From assembly GCA_052143655.1 (NCBI GenBank), contig JBKQSL010000218.1:1-26007 (forward strand): a stretch of 26,007 nucleotides of DNA, in the 5' to 3' direction. This document shows, in pieces, positions 8,185 through 15,558 of this stretch (its first letter is position 1; each line of letters begins with the position of its first letter). This DNA is from CAVSUR01 sp052143655 (GTDB lineage: Bacteria; Actinomycetota; Actinomycetes; Streptosporangiales; Streptosporangiaceae). The notes beneath the pieces are model-generated. The model did no database searches and was not told the origin of the DNA. It worked only from the letters and a program-made list of their open reading frames with translations. Position numbers and translations under genes: made by a program.

Positions 8185-8571
8185 GTGCCGACGTACCAGT
8201 ACGCGTGCACTGAGTGCGGGGAGCGGACCGAGGTTGTGCAGAAGTTCAGCGACGACTCGCTGACCGACTGCGCGGTCTGCGACGGCAGGCTCCGCAAGGT
8301 CTTCTCGCCCGTCGGCATCGTTTTCAAGGGCTCGGGCTTCTACCGCACTGACAGCCGCTCCGCATCCAAGGGTAAGGCGCTGACCGGATCGGACTCCGGC
8401 GCCGCCAGCAAGAACGGGTCCGGCGAGTCCGGCTCGGCCGGCAGTGACAAGAAGTCCGGCGACTCCGCCCGGCCGGGCACCGAGGCCGCCTCGTCCGCCA
8501 GCGACTCGTCCGCGGCGAAGCCCGGCGAGAAGGCCGGCTCCGCGGCCGCGTCAGGCTCGAAAGTCGCCTGA
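8185..8571 (+). CDS. FmdB-family zinc-ribbon protein, Ruc (redox-regulated chaperone)-like
   Basis: This 128-residue protein has an N-terminal zinc ribbon with two CxxC pairs (CTEC near residue 8 and CAVC near 31) in the FmdB arrangement PTYQYACTECG...GFYRTD. A long low-complexity tail rich in Ser, Gly, Ala, Lys and Asp follows, probably disordered. Zinc ribbon plus disordered tail, adjacency to the 5-formyl-THF cyclo-ligase and a CIRCE-like site match Mycobacterium tuberculosis Rv0991c (Ruc), a heat-inducible redox-regulated chaperone; similar function here is inference. The GTG at 8185 follows GGGAGG at 8174-8179. mtnP starts 6 bp after its stop, so the two are probably co-transcribed. Confidence 0.87.
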   Translation: MPTYQYACTECGERTEVVQKFSDDSLTDCAVCDGRLRKVFSPVGIVFKGSGFYRTDSRSASKGKALTGSDSGAASKNGSGESGSAGSDKKSGDSARPGTEAASSASDSSAAKPGEKAGSAAASGSKVA

Positions 8572-8577
8572 AACCCG

Positions 8578-9387
8578 GTGGGCGGCGGGCTGGCGGAAAT
8601 CGGCGTCATCGGCGGCTCGGGGTTCTACGACTTCTTCGACTGCGCCGAGGAGATGCCGGTCCAGACGCCGTTCGGGCCGCCCAGTGACCCGCTGACGATC
8701 GGCGAGGTCGCCGGGCAGCGGGTGGCGTTCGTGCCGCGGCATGGCCGCGATCACCGGTTCCCGCCGCACGCGATCCCCTACCGGGCGAATCTGTGGGCGC
8801 TGCGCTCGGTCGGCGTCCGCCAGGTCCTCGCGCCGAGCGCCGTCGGCTCGCTGACGCCCTCCTACGGGCCGGGCAAGCTCGCGATCCCCGACCAGCTGGT
8901 CGACCGCACCCGGGGCCGGCCCAGCACGTACTACGACTCCGGCGGCGCGGTGCACGTCCAGTTCGCCGACCCGTACTGCCCGGTGGGCCGGGCGTGCGCG
9001 GTGCAGGCCGCGCAGGCGGCGGGCTGGGATCCCGTGCCCGAGGGCACGCTCGTGGTCATCGACGGGCCGCGGTTCTCCACCCGGGCCGAGTCCCGCTGGT
9101 TCGCCGCGCAGGGCTGGACGCTGATCGGGATGACCGGGTACCCCGAGGCGGTGCTGGCCCGCGAGCTGGCCGTGTGCTACACGACAATCGCCCTGGTCAC
9201 CGACACCGACGCCGGGGTGGAGGAAGGCGATGGGGTCAGCCAGGCGGAAGTGTTCCGGGTGTTCGGGGCCAACGTGGCGCGGCTGCGCGTGCTGATGACG
9301 GCGCTGGTCACCGCGCTGCCCGAGGAGCGCGACTGCCCATGCCCGCACGCGCTCGACGGCCTGGAGCTGCCGATCCAGCTGCCCTGA
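8578..9387 (+). CDS. mtnP: S-methyl-5'-thioadenosine phosphorylase
   Basis: This 269-residue member of the PNP/MTAP phosphorylase family cleaves methylthioadenosine with phosphate for methionine and adenine salvage. Seen are the phosphate-binding IGVIGGSGFYDF, PRHGRDHRFPPHAIPYRAN, the FSTRAESRWF block and MTGYPEAVLARELAVCY, which is typical of MTAP-like enzymes. An S-methyl-5'-thioinosine phosphorylase activity, known for some relatives, cannot be excluded. The start is the GTG at 8578, without a clear ribosome binding site, suggesting coupling to the preceding zinc-ribbon gene. Confidence 0.88.
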   Translation: MGGGLAEIGVIGGSGFYDFFDCAEEMPVQTPFGPPSDPLTIGEVAGQRVAFVPRHGRDHRFPPHAIPYRANLWALRSVGVRQVLAPSAVGSLTPSYGPGKLAIPDQLVDRTRGRPSTYYDSGGAVHVQFADPYCPVGRACAVQAAQAAGWDPVPEGTLVVIDGPRFSTRAESRWFAAQGWTLIGMTGYPEAVLARELAVCYTTIALVTDTDAGVEEGDGVSQAEVFRVFGANVARLRVLMTALVTALPEERDCPCPHALDGLELPIQLP

Positions 9388-9511
9388 TCAGGGCTCAGGG
9401 GAGCTGCGGCCGGTCTGGGCCCGATGGCTGGCGTGATCCGCCCCCGCTCATGGATCCGGCCGGGGCCGGGCCACCTCCGGCGTGTCATCTGATCCCGGGC
9501 CGTCCGGCTTT

Positions 9512-9564
9512 CATGATCCTGGAGCTTTTTCAGCTATATGACCTGAAAAGTCTCCAAGATCATG
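9512..9564. terminator. 22-bp inverted repeat between convergent genes (possible bidirectional terminator)
   Basis: Arms 9512-9533 and 9543-9564 pair at 19 of 22 positions around a 9-nt loop (CTATATGAC). The outer parts read CATGATC...GATCATG, and the inner parts carry T5 on one side and A4 on the other. It lies between the convergent mtnP and CBS genes, the right place for a shared terminator, although no clean U-tract follows the stem. It could instead be a dispersed palindromic repeat. Confidence 0.55.
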
Positions 9565-9577
9565 GACTGCGAGCGTC

Positions 9578-10057
9578 TCAGTCCAGGTCGCCCAGCTCGA
9601 TCCGGGTCAGCCGGCGCTCCCGGACTAGCCGGTCGAACTCGTGCTCCACGCTCACCCGGCCCGGTGCCAGGGCCGCGAACACCCCGGTCACGTCCCGCAT
9701 GCTGACCACGCCGAGCAGCAGCGTCCCCTCGACCACCGGCAGGTGCCGGATGTAGCGGGCCGCCATCTCCCGCGCCGCGTCCTGCAGTTCCATGTCTGGC
9801 GGCACGGTGTAGACCTCCGGCGTCATGATCTCGTCCACCGAACTGCGGTCCGGGTCGGCGCCCAGCGCCACCGCCCGCAGCAGGTCCCGCTCGGTGATGA
9901 TCCCGGCCAGCTGCCCGTCCTCGGTGATCAGCAGCGAGCCAGTCTGGTGCCGCCACATCCGCTCCGCCGCGGCCCGCAGGCTCTCGGTCGGGGAGTCGGT
10001 CACCGTCGCCTGCGTCATCACGTCCCGAACCTGCACCGGATGCTCCTCGTCGCGCAT
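9578..10057 (-). CDS. Tandem CBS-domain protein
   Basis: This 159-residue soluble protein consists almost entirely of two CBS domains, which typically bind adenine nucleotides as an energy sensor. The first runs about residues 8-68, with VRDVMTQATVTDSP and the TERDLLRAVALG helix. The second runs about 73-130, with VDEIMTPEVYTVPPD, IRHLPVVEG and GVVSMRDV. A charged tail follows. No catalytic or transport domain is attached, as in the stand-alone CBS-pair proteins common in Actinobacteria; the partner is unknown. The start is ATG 10057; the GTG at 10036 is possible. Confidence 0.87.
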   Translation of the reverse strand: MRDEEHPVQVRDVMTQATVTDSPTESLRAAAERMWRHQTGSLLITEDGQLAGIITERDLLRAVALGADPDRSSVDEIMTPEVYTVPPDMELQDAAREMAARYIRHLPVVEGTLLLGVVSMRDVTGVFAALAPGRVSVEHEFDRLVRERRLTRIELGDLD

Positions 10058-10172
10058 TGCTGCCTGCCGCCCCCCTATGATCGCGGTCCGGCCGACGGCT
10101 GGCCAGCGCGTCGGTGGGCAAGGCCGGGACGGGTTAGGCTTGGACCGGCCCTGCCCGGCTGGACACAGGCTG

Positions 10173-10245
10173 GCCCCGATAGCTCAGCGGATAGAGCAAC
10201 TGCCTCCTAAGCAGTAGGTCGCGCGTTCGAGTCGCGCTCGGGGCG
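10173..10245 (+). tRNA. tRNA-Arg (anticodon CCT), AICE integration site
   Basis: The 73-nt cloverleaf has acceptor stem GCCCCGA/TCGGGGC, D arm GCTC/GAGC, anticodon stem ACTGC/GCAGT with loop CTCCTAA (anticodon CCT, reading AGG), T arm GCGCG/CGCGC with TTCGAGT, and discriminator G. No CCA is encoded. Its 3' part, from the anticodon loop to the end, is repeated at 20296-20338, so the gene is the attB site of the integrated element and was restored intact on integration. Confidence 0.96.
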
Positions 10246-10246
10246 C
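10204..10246. repeat. attL: 43-bp direct repeat in the tRNA-Arg 3' half
   Basis: Positions 10204-10246 are identical to 20296-20338 over 43 bp. They begin at the anticodon loop (CTCCTAAGCAG) and end one base beyond the tRNA. This is the crossover region plus the identity segment that regenerates the tRNA. Confidence 0.95.
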
Positions 10247-10296
10247 ACATCAGATTCCCAGGTGAGGGCAGGTGCAAGCACCGCCATGCCGATCAT

Positions 10297-11460
10297 CTAG
10301 ACCGCCTCCCCGTCCGGTCGTGCCACATGCGTGCCACAGGAGTCTGAGCGGCCAAGCTCGGAGCTGGCCTGAGCGGCGACCGCCTCAGCCAGCTCGCGCT
10401 GCCGGTCGTTGGTCGAGTGCAGGTAGACGAGCGCGGCCCGGCTGGTCGAGTGGCCCATGCGCTCCATCAGCTCGCGCAGGTTCGCCCCGGCGTTGGCGAC
10501 GAGCTGGTTCCCGGCGTGTCGCAGGTCGTGGAAGTGGATGCCGGTCAGGCCGGTCGCGGCCAGGGCGGGCAGCCAGGTTCCGCGCCGGAAGTTGCCGTGC
10601 CGCAGCAGCTTGGCGCCCGGGCTGGTGAACACGATCTCGGCCGTACCGGGGGCGGCATAGTCGGCCAGGTGCGCGATGACGTCGGGCATGATCACGGGCG
10701 GGATGGCGACGACGCGGCGGCCCGCGTCGGACTTCGGCGGCCCGAAGTGCAGCGGTTGGCCCGGCGCCTCGGTGAGCTGGCGAGCCACCCGCACGGTGCC
10801 CGCGTCAGTGTCGATGTCGCAGCGGCGCAGCGCTGCCAGCTCGCCCCACCGCAGGCCGCCGAAGCAGGCCAGCAGCACTAGCGCCCGGTAGCGCGCGCCG
10901 ACCGCATCGGCCAGGGCGTAGACCTCAGCCACCGTCAGCACCGGCCGCTCGGGCGACCTCTCGGTCCCGGCCGCCTTGATGCGGCACGGGTTGCGGCGGA
11001 TCAGGCCGTCATCGACAGCAGTAGCCATGATCGACTTGAGCAGGCGGTACGCCTTGGCCGCAGTCACGGGCGTGACCCCGGCGGCCAGCAGCCCGGCACG
11101 CCAGCGCCGCACGTCCGCATCGGTGATGCCCGCAATGGTCTGAGCACCGAACGCGGGGGACAGGTGGCGACGCAGCAGGTAGCGATAGAGCTGGAGCGTC
11201 TTGGGCCGCAGGCCCGGCCGCTCAGTGATCCACGTCGCGGCGTACTCGGTGAACGGGACGCGACCGGCTTCCGGGTCGATCCATCCGCCGCCGACCAGCT
11301 CGGCCTCGGTCAGCGCGAGCCACCGGGCCGCGTCGGTCTTGCGCACGAAGGTGAACGGGGCGGAGCGCAGCAGGCCGTCCGGTCCCCGGTAGCGGGCCTG
11401 CCAGCGGCCCGAGGGGAGCTTGCGGATGGTGCCGAAGCTGCGGGTTTTGCGGCCGGGCAT
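10297..11460 (-). CDS. int: Site-specific tyrosine recombinase (AICE integrase)
   Basis: This 387-residue tyrosine recombinase integrates and excises the element at tRNA-Arg. An N-terminal AP2-like arm-binding segment (about 1-65, with GTIRKLPSGRWQARYRGPDG) is followed by a core-binding SAM-like domain (about 70-155) and the catalytic domain. Catalytic residues visible are Arg204 in GLRWGE, His311 and Arg314 in HFHDLRH, His337 in MGHST and Tyr346 in ALVYLHST. Start ATG 11460 follows the xis stop by 1 nt. The 3' end points at attL, the standard AICE layout. Two CGTGCCACA repeats lie inside its last codons. Confidence 0.96.
   Translation of the reverse strand: MPGRKTRSFGTIRKLPSGRWQARYRGPDGLLRSAPFTFVRKTDAARWLALTEAELVGGGWIDPEAGRVPFTEYAATWITERPGLRPKTLQLYRYLLRRHLSPAFGAQTIAGITDADVRRWRAGLLAAGVTPVTAAKAYRLLKSIMATAVDDGLIRRNPCRIKAAGTERSPERPVLTVAEVYALADAVGARYRALVLLACFGGLRWGELAALRRCDIDTDAGTVRVARQLTEAPGQPLHFGPPKSDAGRRVVAIPPVIMPDVIAHLADYAAPGTAEIVFTSPGAKLLRHGNFRRGTWLPALAATGLTGIHFHDLRHAGNQLVANAGANLRELMERMGHSTSRAALVYLHSTNDRQRELAEAVAAQASSELGRSDSCGTHVARPDGEAV
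10319..10338. promoter_or_regulatory. Paired 9-bp repeats near attL (candidate Int or Xis arm sites)
   Basis: CGTGCCACA occurs at 10319-10327 and again at 10330-10338, an 11-bp period that puts both on one helix face. A matching pair in the same orientation lies near attR (20179-20198). They lie about 70 bp and 100 bp from the att cores. Function as arm-type binding sites is inferred from position and symmetry. Confidence 0.5.
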
Positions 11461-11461
11461 G

Positions 11462-11692
11462 TCAGGCCACCCGGCGGCGCCGGTGCGACCACGCCGTCAT
11501 CGGCTCGACCGTCCCCGCCGCGATGAACTCAGCCAGCGCGGACTCAGCGATGCGGACGTGACGGCCGACGCGGACGAACCGGATGCGCCGCTCGGAGATC
11601 AGCCGCCGGGGGAAGCACTCAGACGTAGCCAGCAGCTCGGCAGCCTGAGCCACGGTCAGCAGCCGGTCAGCAGGCTTGCTCACGGCGATCAC
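11462..11692 (-). CDS. xis: Excisionase-type helix-turn-helix protein
   Basis: This protein of about 76 residues has a MerR/excisionase-like winged helix-turn-helix: LLTVAQAAELLATSECFPRRLISERRIRFVRVGRHVRIAESALAEFI spans nearly the whole chain. Such proteins steer the integrase toward excision in pSAM2-like elements. The GTG at 11692 or the in-frame GTG at 11683 can serve as start. Its stop is separated from the int ATG by one base, implying coupled translation, and it lies 19 bp after rep, so rep-xis-int probably form one unit as in pSAM2. Confidence 0.9.
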   Translation of the reverse strand: MIAVSKPADRLLTVAQAAELLATSECFPRRLISERRIRFVRVGRHVRIAESALAEFIAAGTVEPMTAWSHRRRRVA

Positions 11693-11711
11693 AGCCTCTC
11701 AGGAGATGGGA

Positions 11712-13061
11712 TCAGGTCACAGGGACGGCGGGGGCGAGTTTGCAAGCCTGGTCGGCCGAGGCCAGGGCCAGCTCGGCGCCGGGGGTGGGGGTGTTGGGGC
11801 CGGTTCCGGCGTAGGTCCAGGTGGACACGATGAGGACCACGCGTTCATCGAGGGGGCGGCCCCAGGGGTCGAGCTGCCCGGCGGGGTGGCGCTCGCGCTT
11901 GCGGTGCTCGGCGCGGTCGGCGCGCAGGCGGCCGAAGGTGACGGAGTAGCGGCGGGACTTGGTGAGGAAGTGGCCGCCGTGGCCGAGCTGGTGCGCCCAC
12001 CGGCACAGCCGGGAGGGGTGCAGGCCGGGGGTGAGCTGCCCGCCGCCGAGCTGCCACGCGGCGATGATCATCCGCCGGTAGTGGGCCGGGCAGCGCAGGC
12101 CGTCCAGGTCCAGGCGGGTGGTGATGGGCCGGTCGGGCAGGCCGGGAGCTTCCAGGGTCTTGGTGGCGTACTTGGCGATGTAGTTCGCCACCGCCTCATG
12201 CGAGAGCTGGCGGCCGGTGCCGGGCAGGTCCTCGCCGGGGCGGATGGGCTTGACGTCGACCTGGCCGCCGAACCGCAGCACGACGGGCGCGCCGTCCGGG
12301 GTGTCGGCCGGGAGCGCGACGGCGGCGGCGGCCTGGCCGATGGCGTCGGCCAGCAGGTCAACAGTGAAGGGGCCGGGCGGAGGCAGGTAGCCATCGGCGG
12401 CGGCGTCGAGGCGGATTACCGCGTGGTAGTGGATCACGCCCCGGGCCTGGTACTCGGCGACCTTGACGTAGCGGACCCGCACTGCCGCGCGCAGCGCCTT
12501 CTGCGTCAGCCCGGCCAGCCGGGCCAGGTGGCGGGGCAGGTAGGTGGTGAACCGGCGCCACAGCTCCCCGGCGTGGGCGTTGAACAGGACCGCCGAGGCG
12601 TAGTCGTAGCAGTCCGGGCACAGCGCCCGGCCCAAGACCGGGTCGTCCTCGCAGTGGCGGCGCGGGCAGGAGATGTCGCGGCCGTGCGGGCAGACCCGCA
12701 CCTTCGCATCACGGCGGGGGCGGCAGGGCAGCACCGTGCGGCCGCGCTTACGGCGGGCGTGGACCGGGCCGAAGGACGGCGCGGTGAAGGTGGCGAACAC
12801 GCACGGGTGCGCCGCGATCGACTCGGGCAGGCCCTTGCCGCCGGTCAGCCCGGCGCGGACGAGCTGGCGGGCGTCGCGCTTGTACACCTGGGAGCAGGGC
12901 GGGCAGACCGACTCGCGGCGGTTCCCGCACGCCACGCGCAGCTCGCCGTCCGGTTCGTCGGTCGCGGTGTCATAGACCGGGCGCAGTTCGCCGGTCGCCT
13001 TGTCGATGGCGGCGATGCGGCCGGTCAGCCGTACCGGGTGCGCGCAGGCCCCGGCGGTCAT
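11712..13061 (-). CDS. repSA: RepSA-like rolling-circle replication initiator
   Basis: This 449-residue initiator is predicted to nick the element's origin and start rolling-circle replication after excision. The N-terminal half carries Cys pairs likely to bind zinc (CPPC at 53-56, CPHG at 124, CPRRHC at 132-137, CPDC at 148-151). The HUH metal motif is seen as VIHYHAVIRLD (His211 and His213). The catalytic-Tyr block is ANYIAKYATK (Tyr294 or Tyr298). I chose ATG 13061 because it overlaps the preceding ORF stop as ATGA; the longer open frame upstream is antisense-like filler. Family length and motif order are normal. Confidence 0.9.
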   Translation of the reverse strand: MTAGACAHPVRLTGRIAAIDKATGELRPVYDTATDEPDGELRVACGNRRESVCPPCSQVYKRDARQLVRAGLTGGKGLPESIAAHPCVFATFTAPSFGPVHARRKRGRTVLPCRPRRDAKVRVCPHGRDISCPRRHCEDDPVLGRALCPDCYDYASAVLFNAHAGELWRRFTTYLPRHLARLAGLTQKALRAAVRVRYVKVAEYQARGVIHYHAVIRLDAAADGYLPPPGPFTVDLLADAIGQAAAAVALPADTPDGAPVVLRFGGQVDVKPIRPGEDLPGTGRQLSHEAVANYIAKYATKTLEAPGLPDRPITTRLDLDGLRCPAHYRRMIIAAWQLGGGQLTPGLHPSRLCRWAHQLGHGGHFLTKSRRYSVTFGRLRADRAEHRKRERHPAGQLDPWGRPLDERVVLIVSTWTYAGTGPNTPTPGAELALASADQACKLAPAVPVT

Positions 13062-13345
13062 GTTGTGTCCGTGATGGTGATGCGGCCCTTGGCGGCCAGG
13101 GTGCGGCAGGCGGGGCAGGTGACTAGCGGGCCGAACAGCCCGGACGGCGGGTCGGGCCACGGGCCGGGCTGGCCGCAGAGGGCCTGGCCGGGGTCGCGGG
13201 CGAGCGGGCCGAGGGTGACGGCCTGGTCGGCCACCGCGTGGTAGGACTCGCGGCGGCGGGCGCGGCGGGCCGGCTGGTAGCCGACGTGCGCAGTCAGGAT
13301 GGACGGCTTCTTGCGCCGAGCGGGCCGCGTGGCCCGGGCGGTCAT
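13058..13345 (-). CDS. Small AICE protein of unknown function with CxxC
   Basis: This 95-residue basic protein does not match a family I can name. The N-terminus is Arg/Lys/Ala-rich (TARATRPARRKKPSILTAHV), and the C-terminal half holds a Cys about 27 residues before a CPAC pair, a pattern that could bind a metal. Its start overlaps the translocase stop as ATGA (13342-13345) and its stop overlaps the rep start as ATGA (13058-13061), so it is tightly coupled between transfer and replication genes. Small ORFs at this place in related elements are often called transfer or spread proteins; that role is only inference. Confidence 0.75.
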   Translation of the reverse strand: MTARATRPARRKKPSILTAHVGYQPARRARRRESYHAVADQAVTLGPLARDPGQALCGQPGPWPDPPSGLFGPLVTCPACRTLAAKGRITITDTT

Positions 13346-14796
13346 GCCGCCGCTCCGCTCTCGGCAGGCTCCAGCTCGGCCGGGCAGGCCTGGGCGGCCA
13401 TGGCGCGGATGTCAGCGTCGGACACCCAGGCGGCACGGACCCGGGCCGGGTCGGGATCGGACTCCAGCCGGACATAGGCGACGCCTGCCCCGGTGGCGTA
13501 GTCGTTAGGGATCAGGTCGGCCAGGGCGCCGCGGTCGCGGGCACCGTCCCCGAGCAGCATGTCCACCTGGCCGGGCTCATCCAGGCGCATCGCGATCCGG
13601 TCGGGGAACAGATTGCGGATCGCCAGGACCTCCTTGCGCGGGTCCTGCAAGGCGCCGATCACGCAGTAGCCGACCGCACGGCCCTGCGTCGTCAGGGTGG
13701 CCAAGGCGGCCATGACCCGCTCGCGGAGCTTGCGGTCGGGCTGGTAGGCGGTCAGGAATGCAACCTCATCGATCAGCACGATCACGAACGGGAACTCAGT
13801 CGTGGGCGTGTGGTCGCGCTGGCGCCCGGCGAGCTGGCGGGCGCGGCCTTGCATGTCGGTGACCGCCGCCTCCAGCATGATGACGATGGCCTGCGGGTCC
13901 GCGGCATAGGCGCCGTAGCGGTCGAACAGCTCCCGGCCGTAGGCCAGCTCCATGCCCTTCGGGTCTGCGGCCAGGACGCGGACTAGCCCGGCGGTCATTA
14001 GCGGCAGCAGGGCGCGGATGATCGACCACAGCAGCGACGCCTTCCCCGCGCCGGTCGCCCCGGCGATCAGCACGTGGGTGCCCTGGAGCTTGATCAGCCA
14101 CGGGGAACCGTCCTCGCGGCGGCCGACCGGCAGCGCCCGCAGATCAGCCTGCACCGGCACCGGCAGGGCCGGGATGACGGCGGCCAGGGCGTCGCGGCGG
14201 ACCATCTCCAGCACCACGAAGCCCCGCCGCGCGGTGCGGATCCGGCACAGCAGCACGCCGAAGCTCTCGGCCAGGTTGTCCGCCCGGGCGGCCAGGTCAG
14301 CCGTGCACTGGCCCGACACCAGGCGGACCTGCACCCGGTCGGTGTAGCGAGTCGAGGCCACGCGGCCCAGGACGGGCAGCAGCAGGCGGCCCCGGTACAT
14401 GGGCGCCAGCCCGGAGATGGTCATCACCGCGCCCCAGTGCCGGGCATAGCCCCACCGCCGCCACCGGCCCAGCGAGGGACGAGACACCAGCCGAGTGAAC
14501 GACCGGGGCCAGCGCCACCGCCACACCGCGAGCGCGGCGGCCAGGACCACGGTGAGCGCGGCCGGGCCGGGCCAGCCAAGCTGCCGCCACGCCAGCCCAC
14601 CAGCCAGCGCCACCGTGTCAGCCACGGGGTGCCGGGCAACGAACCGCAGCAGCCGCCACAGCGCGCGGACGAGCTGCGCTAGGGCGATGATCCAACCGGG
14701 AGTGTGCAGGACCGGGGAGCGCCAGACCGGGACGGCGAACGGGTCGGGGTTGTTGACTTGGGCGACCTGATCGCCGGAGAACGCCGTCATCTTCAC
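13342..14796 (-). CDS. traSA: FtsK/SpoIIIE-family DNA translocase (TraSA/TraB-like transfer protein)
   Basis: This 484-residue membrane-anchored ATPase is predicted to pump double-stranded element DNA between mycelial cells, as TraSA/TraB do. Two hydrophobic segments lie at about residues 60-95. The motor domain has a Walker A-like loop IAGATGAGKASLLWS (Lys252) and a Walker B VIVLIDEVAFL (Asp343, Glu344), followed by TTQGRAVGYCVIGALQDPRKEV and FPDRIAMRLDEPGQVDMLLGDGA, typical of FtsK-like transfer proteins. The residue after the Walker A Lys is Ala rather than Ser/Thr. ATG 14796 overlaps the stop of the preceding small ORF (ATGA). No C-terminal FtsK gamma domain is obvious. Confidence 0.92.
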   Translation of the reverse strand: MKMTAFSGDQVAQVNNPDPFAVPVWRSPVLHTPGWIIALAQLVRALWRLLRFVARHPVADTVALAGGLAWRQLGWPGPAALTVVLAAALAVWRWRWPRSFTRLVSRPSLGRWRRWGYARHWGAVMTISGLAPMYRGRLLLPVLGRVASTRYTDRVQVRLVSGQCTADLAARADNLAESFGVLLCRIRTARRGFVVLEMVRRDALAAVIPALPVPVQADLRALPVGRREDGSPWLIKLQGTHVLIAGATGAGKASLLWSIIRALLPLMTAGLVRVLAADPKGMELAYGRELFDRYGAYAADPQAIVIMLEAAVTDMQGRARQLAGRQRDHTPTTEFPFVIVLIDEVAFLTAYQPDRKLRERVMAALATLTTQGRAVGYCVIGALQDPRKEVLAIRNLFPDRIAMRLDEPGQVDMLLGDGARDRGALADLIPNDYATGAGVAYVRLESDPDPARVRAAWVSDADIRAMAAQACPAELEPAESGAAA

Positions 14797-15047
14797 CGCG
14801 GCACCTCTGTCCCGCGCAGCTCGGCGGCCTGGGCACGGGCGGCAGCGGCGGCCTGGCGGGCCGCGTCGGTGCCCTGCTCGGCCGCGATGCGGGTGAGCAG
14901 GTCGGCCTTGCGGTCGAAGAACGCCAGCACCGCCGCCGGGCTGGACAGCACGCCGGGCTGGAGCTGGTCGAGCAGATCGGAGATCTCACCGGGCGTGACC
15001 CGGCGCGGGCCGGACTGGTCAGGATGTGGGCCGGTAGCGTGGCTCAT
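14793..15047 (-). CDS. Small AICE protein, unknown function
   Basis: This 84-residue, Ala/Arg/Gln-rich, mostly helical protein has no recognised domain. The middle (ISDLLDQLQPGVLSSPAAVL then FFDRKADLLTRIAAEQG) looks amphipathic, and the tail (ARQAAAAARAQAAELRG) is coiled-coil-like. ATG 15047 has an AGGAG about 7 nt upstream. The ATGA overlap with the translocase start (14793-14796) implies co-translation, so it probably assists transfer. I cannot name the family. Confidence 0.75.
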   Translation of the reverse strand: MSHATGPHPDQSGPRRVTPGEISDLLDQLQPGVLSSPAAVLAFFDRKADLLTRIAAEQGTDAARQAAAAARAQAAELRGTEVPR

Positions 15048-15094
15048 GCCAGCACTCCTGTTCTCAGGGCTATGGGGATGGCGTGATCTGGCTG

Positions 15095-15129
15095 GCCGGG
15101 CCGGGAGATTGCCGTCTCCCAGGCCCGGC
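15095..15129. terminator. Strong GC hairpin between the Pra-like gene and the tra operon
   Basis: GCCGGGCCGGGAGA (15095-15108) pairs with TCTCCC-A-GGCCCGGC (15115-15129), giving a 14-bp stem with a single bulged A and a 6-nt loop. It lies in the 91-bp gap downstream of the Pra-like stop and upstream of the next ORF. With no U-tract it may be a partial terminator, an attenuator or an mRNA stabiliser separating expression of the two units. Confidence 0.55.
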
Positions 15130-15138
15130 GCTCTTATG

Positions 15139-15462
15139 TCAGGCGGACTTGCGGGCCGGTTCGGCCGGGAGGATCTGGTCGGCGCGGTAGGAGCGCACCA
15201 GCTCGCCCTTGCGGTTGACCCACGGCGAGTAGATGAGCCGCACCGGCATCACCAGGTCATCAGCGGCCAGGACCGGCTCATCGCCGTAGACCTCGACCCA
15301 GATCTCTTCGGACCACCGGCGGCCGTCCTCCAGCACCGTCAGCCGCGCTACCCACATAGGGCGGCCGTCCTTCGTAGTGGCGGGCTCGCCCTTGACCTTC
15401 CGGCGCCAGGCCGGGCCGTTGGCCCGGAACCGCATCCCGTCGGTCTTGACCTCAGTCAGCAT
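15139..15462 (-). CDS. Pra-like small AICE protein (putative replication/integration/excision activator)
   Basis: This 107-residue protein has a beta-rich pattern (KDGRPMWVARLTVLEDG, then a WSEEIWVEVYGDEP segment, then VMPVRLIYSPWVNRKGELVRSYRADQI). Size, position beside the GntR regulator and layout resemble the Pra activator of pSAM2, which turns on rep-xis-int. The resemblance is architectural; I cannot confirm homology. ATG 15462 has GGGAGG about 7 nt upstream. The upstream region holds two TGTCTAGAG repeats that may be the repressor's operator. Confidence 0.6.
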   Translation of the reverse strand: MLTEVKTDGMRFRANGPAWRRKVKGEPATTKDGRPMWVARLTVLEDGRRWSEEIWVEVYGDEPVLAADDLVMPVRLIYSPWVNRKGELVRSYRADQILPAEPARKSA

Positions 15463-15505
15463 GTGTCTGCCTCCCTGGACTCCTCAGGCGCTCTACTCGC
15501 CTACT

Positions 15506-15534
15506 TGTCTAGAGATGTTAGCACATGTCTAGAG
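15506..15534. promoter_or_regulatory. Direct-repeat operator upstream of the Pra-like gene
   Basis: TGTCTAGAG occurs at 15506-15514 and 15526-15534, 20 bp apart (about two helical turns). Between and across them lie the words TGTTAGC (15516-15522) and GCACATGTCT (15521-15530), which recur in the gntR/Nudix intergenic region. It probably binds the GntR regulator encoded just upstream. Confidence 0.6.
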
Positions 15535-15558
15535 GAGTGAGGTGAAGCCGTCAGGGTG

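Noticed and set aside
11676..13244. Plus-strand 522-residue open frame opposite rep
   Set aside because: Val/Gly/Ala-rich antisense shadow of the HUH-motif initiator; no domain seen.
13061..13475. Longer start for the replication initiator
   Set aside because: The upstream extension overlaps the small ORF and translocase in another frame and reads as low-complexity Pro/Arg; ATG 13061 gives the ATGA overlap.
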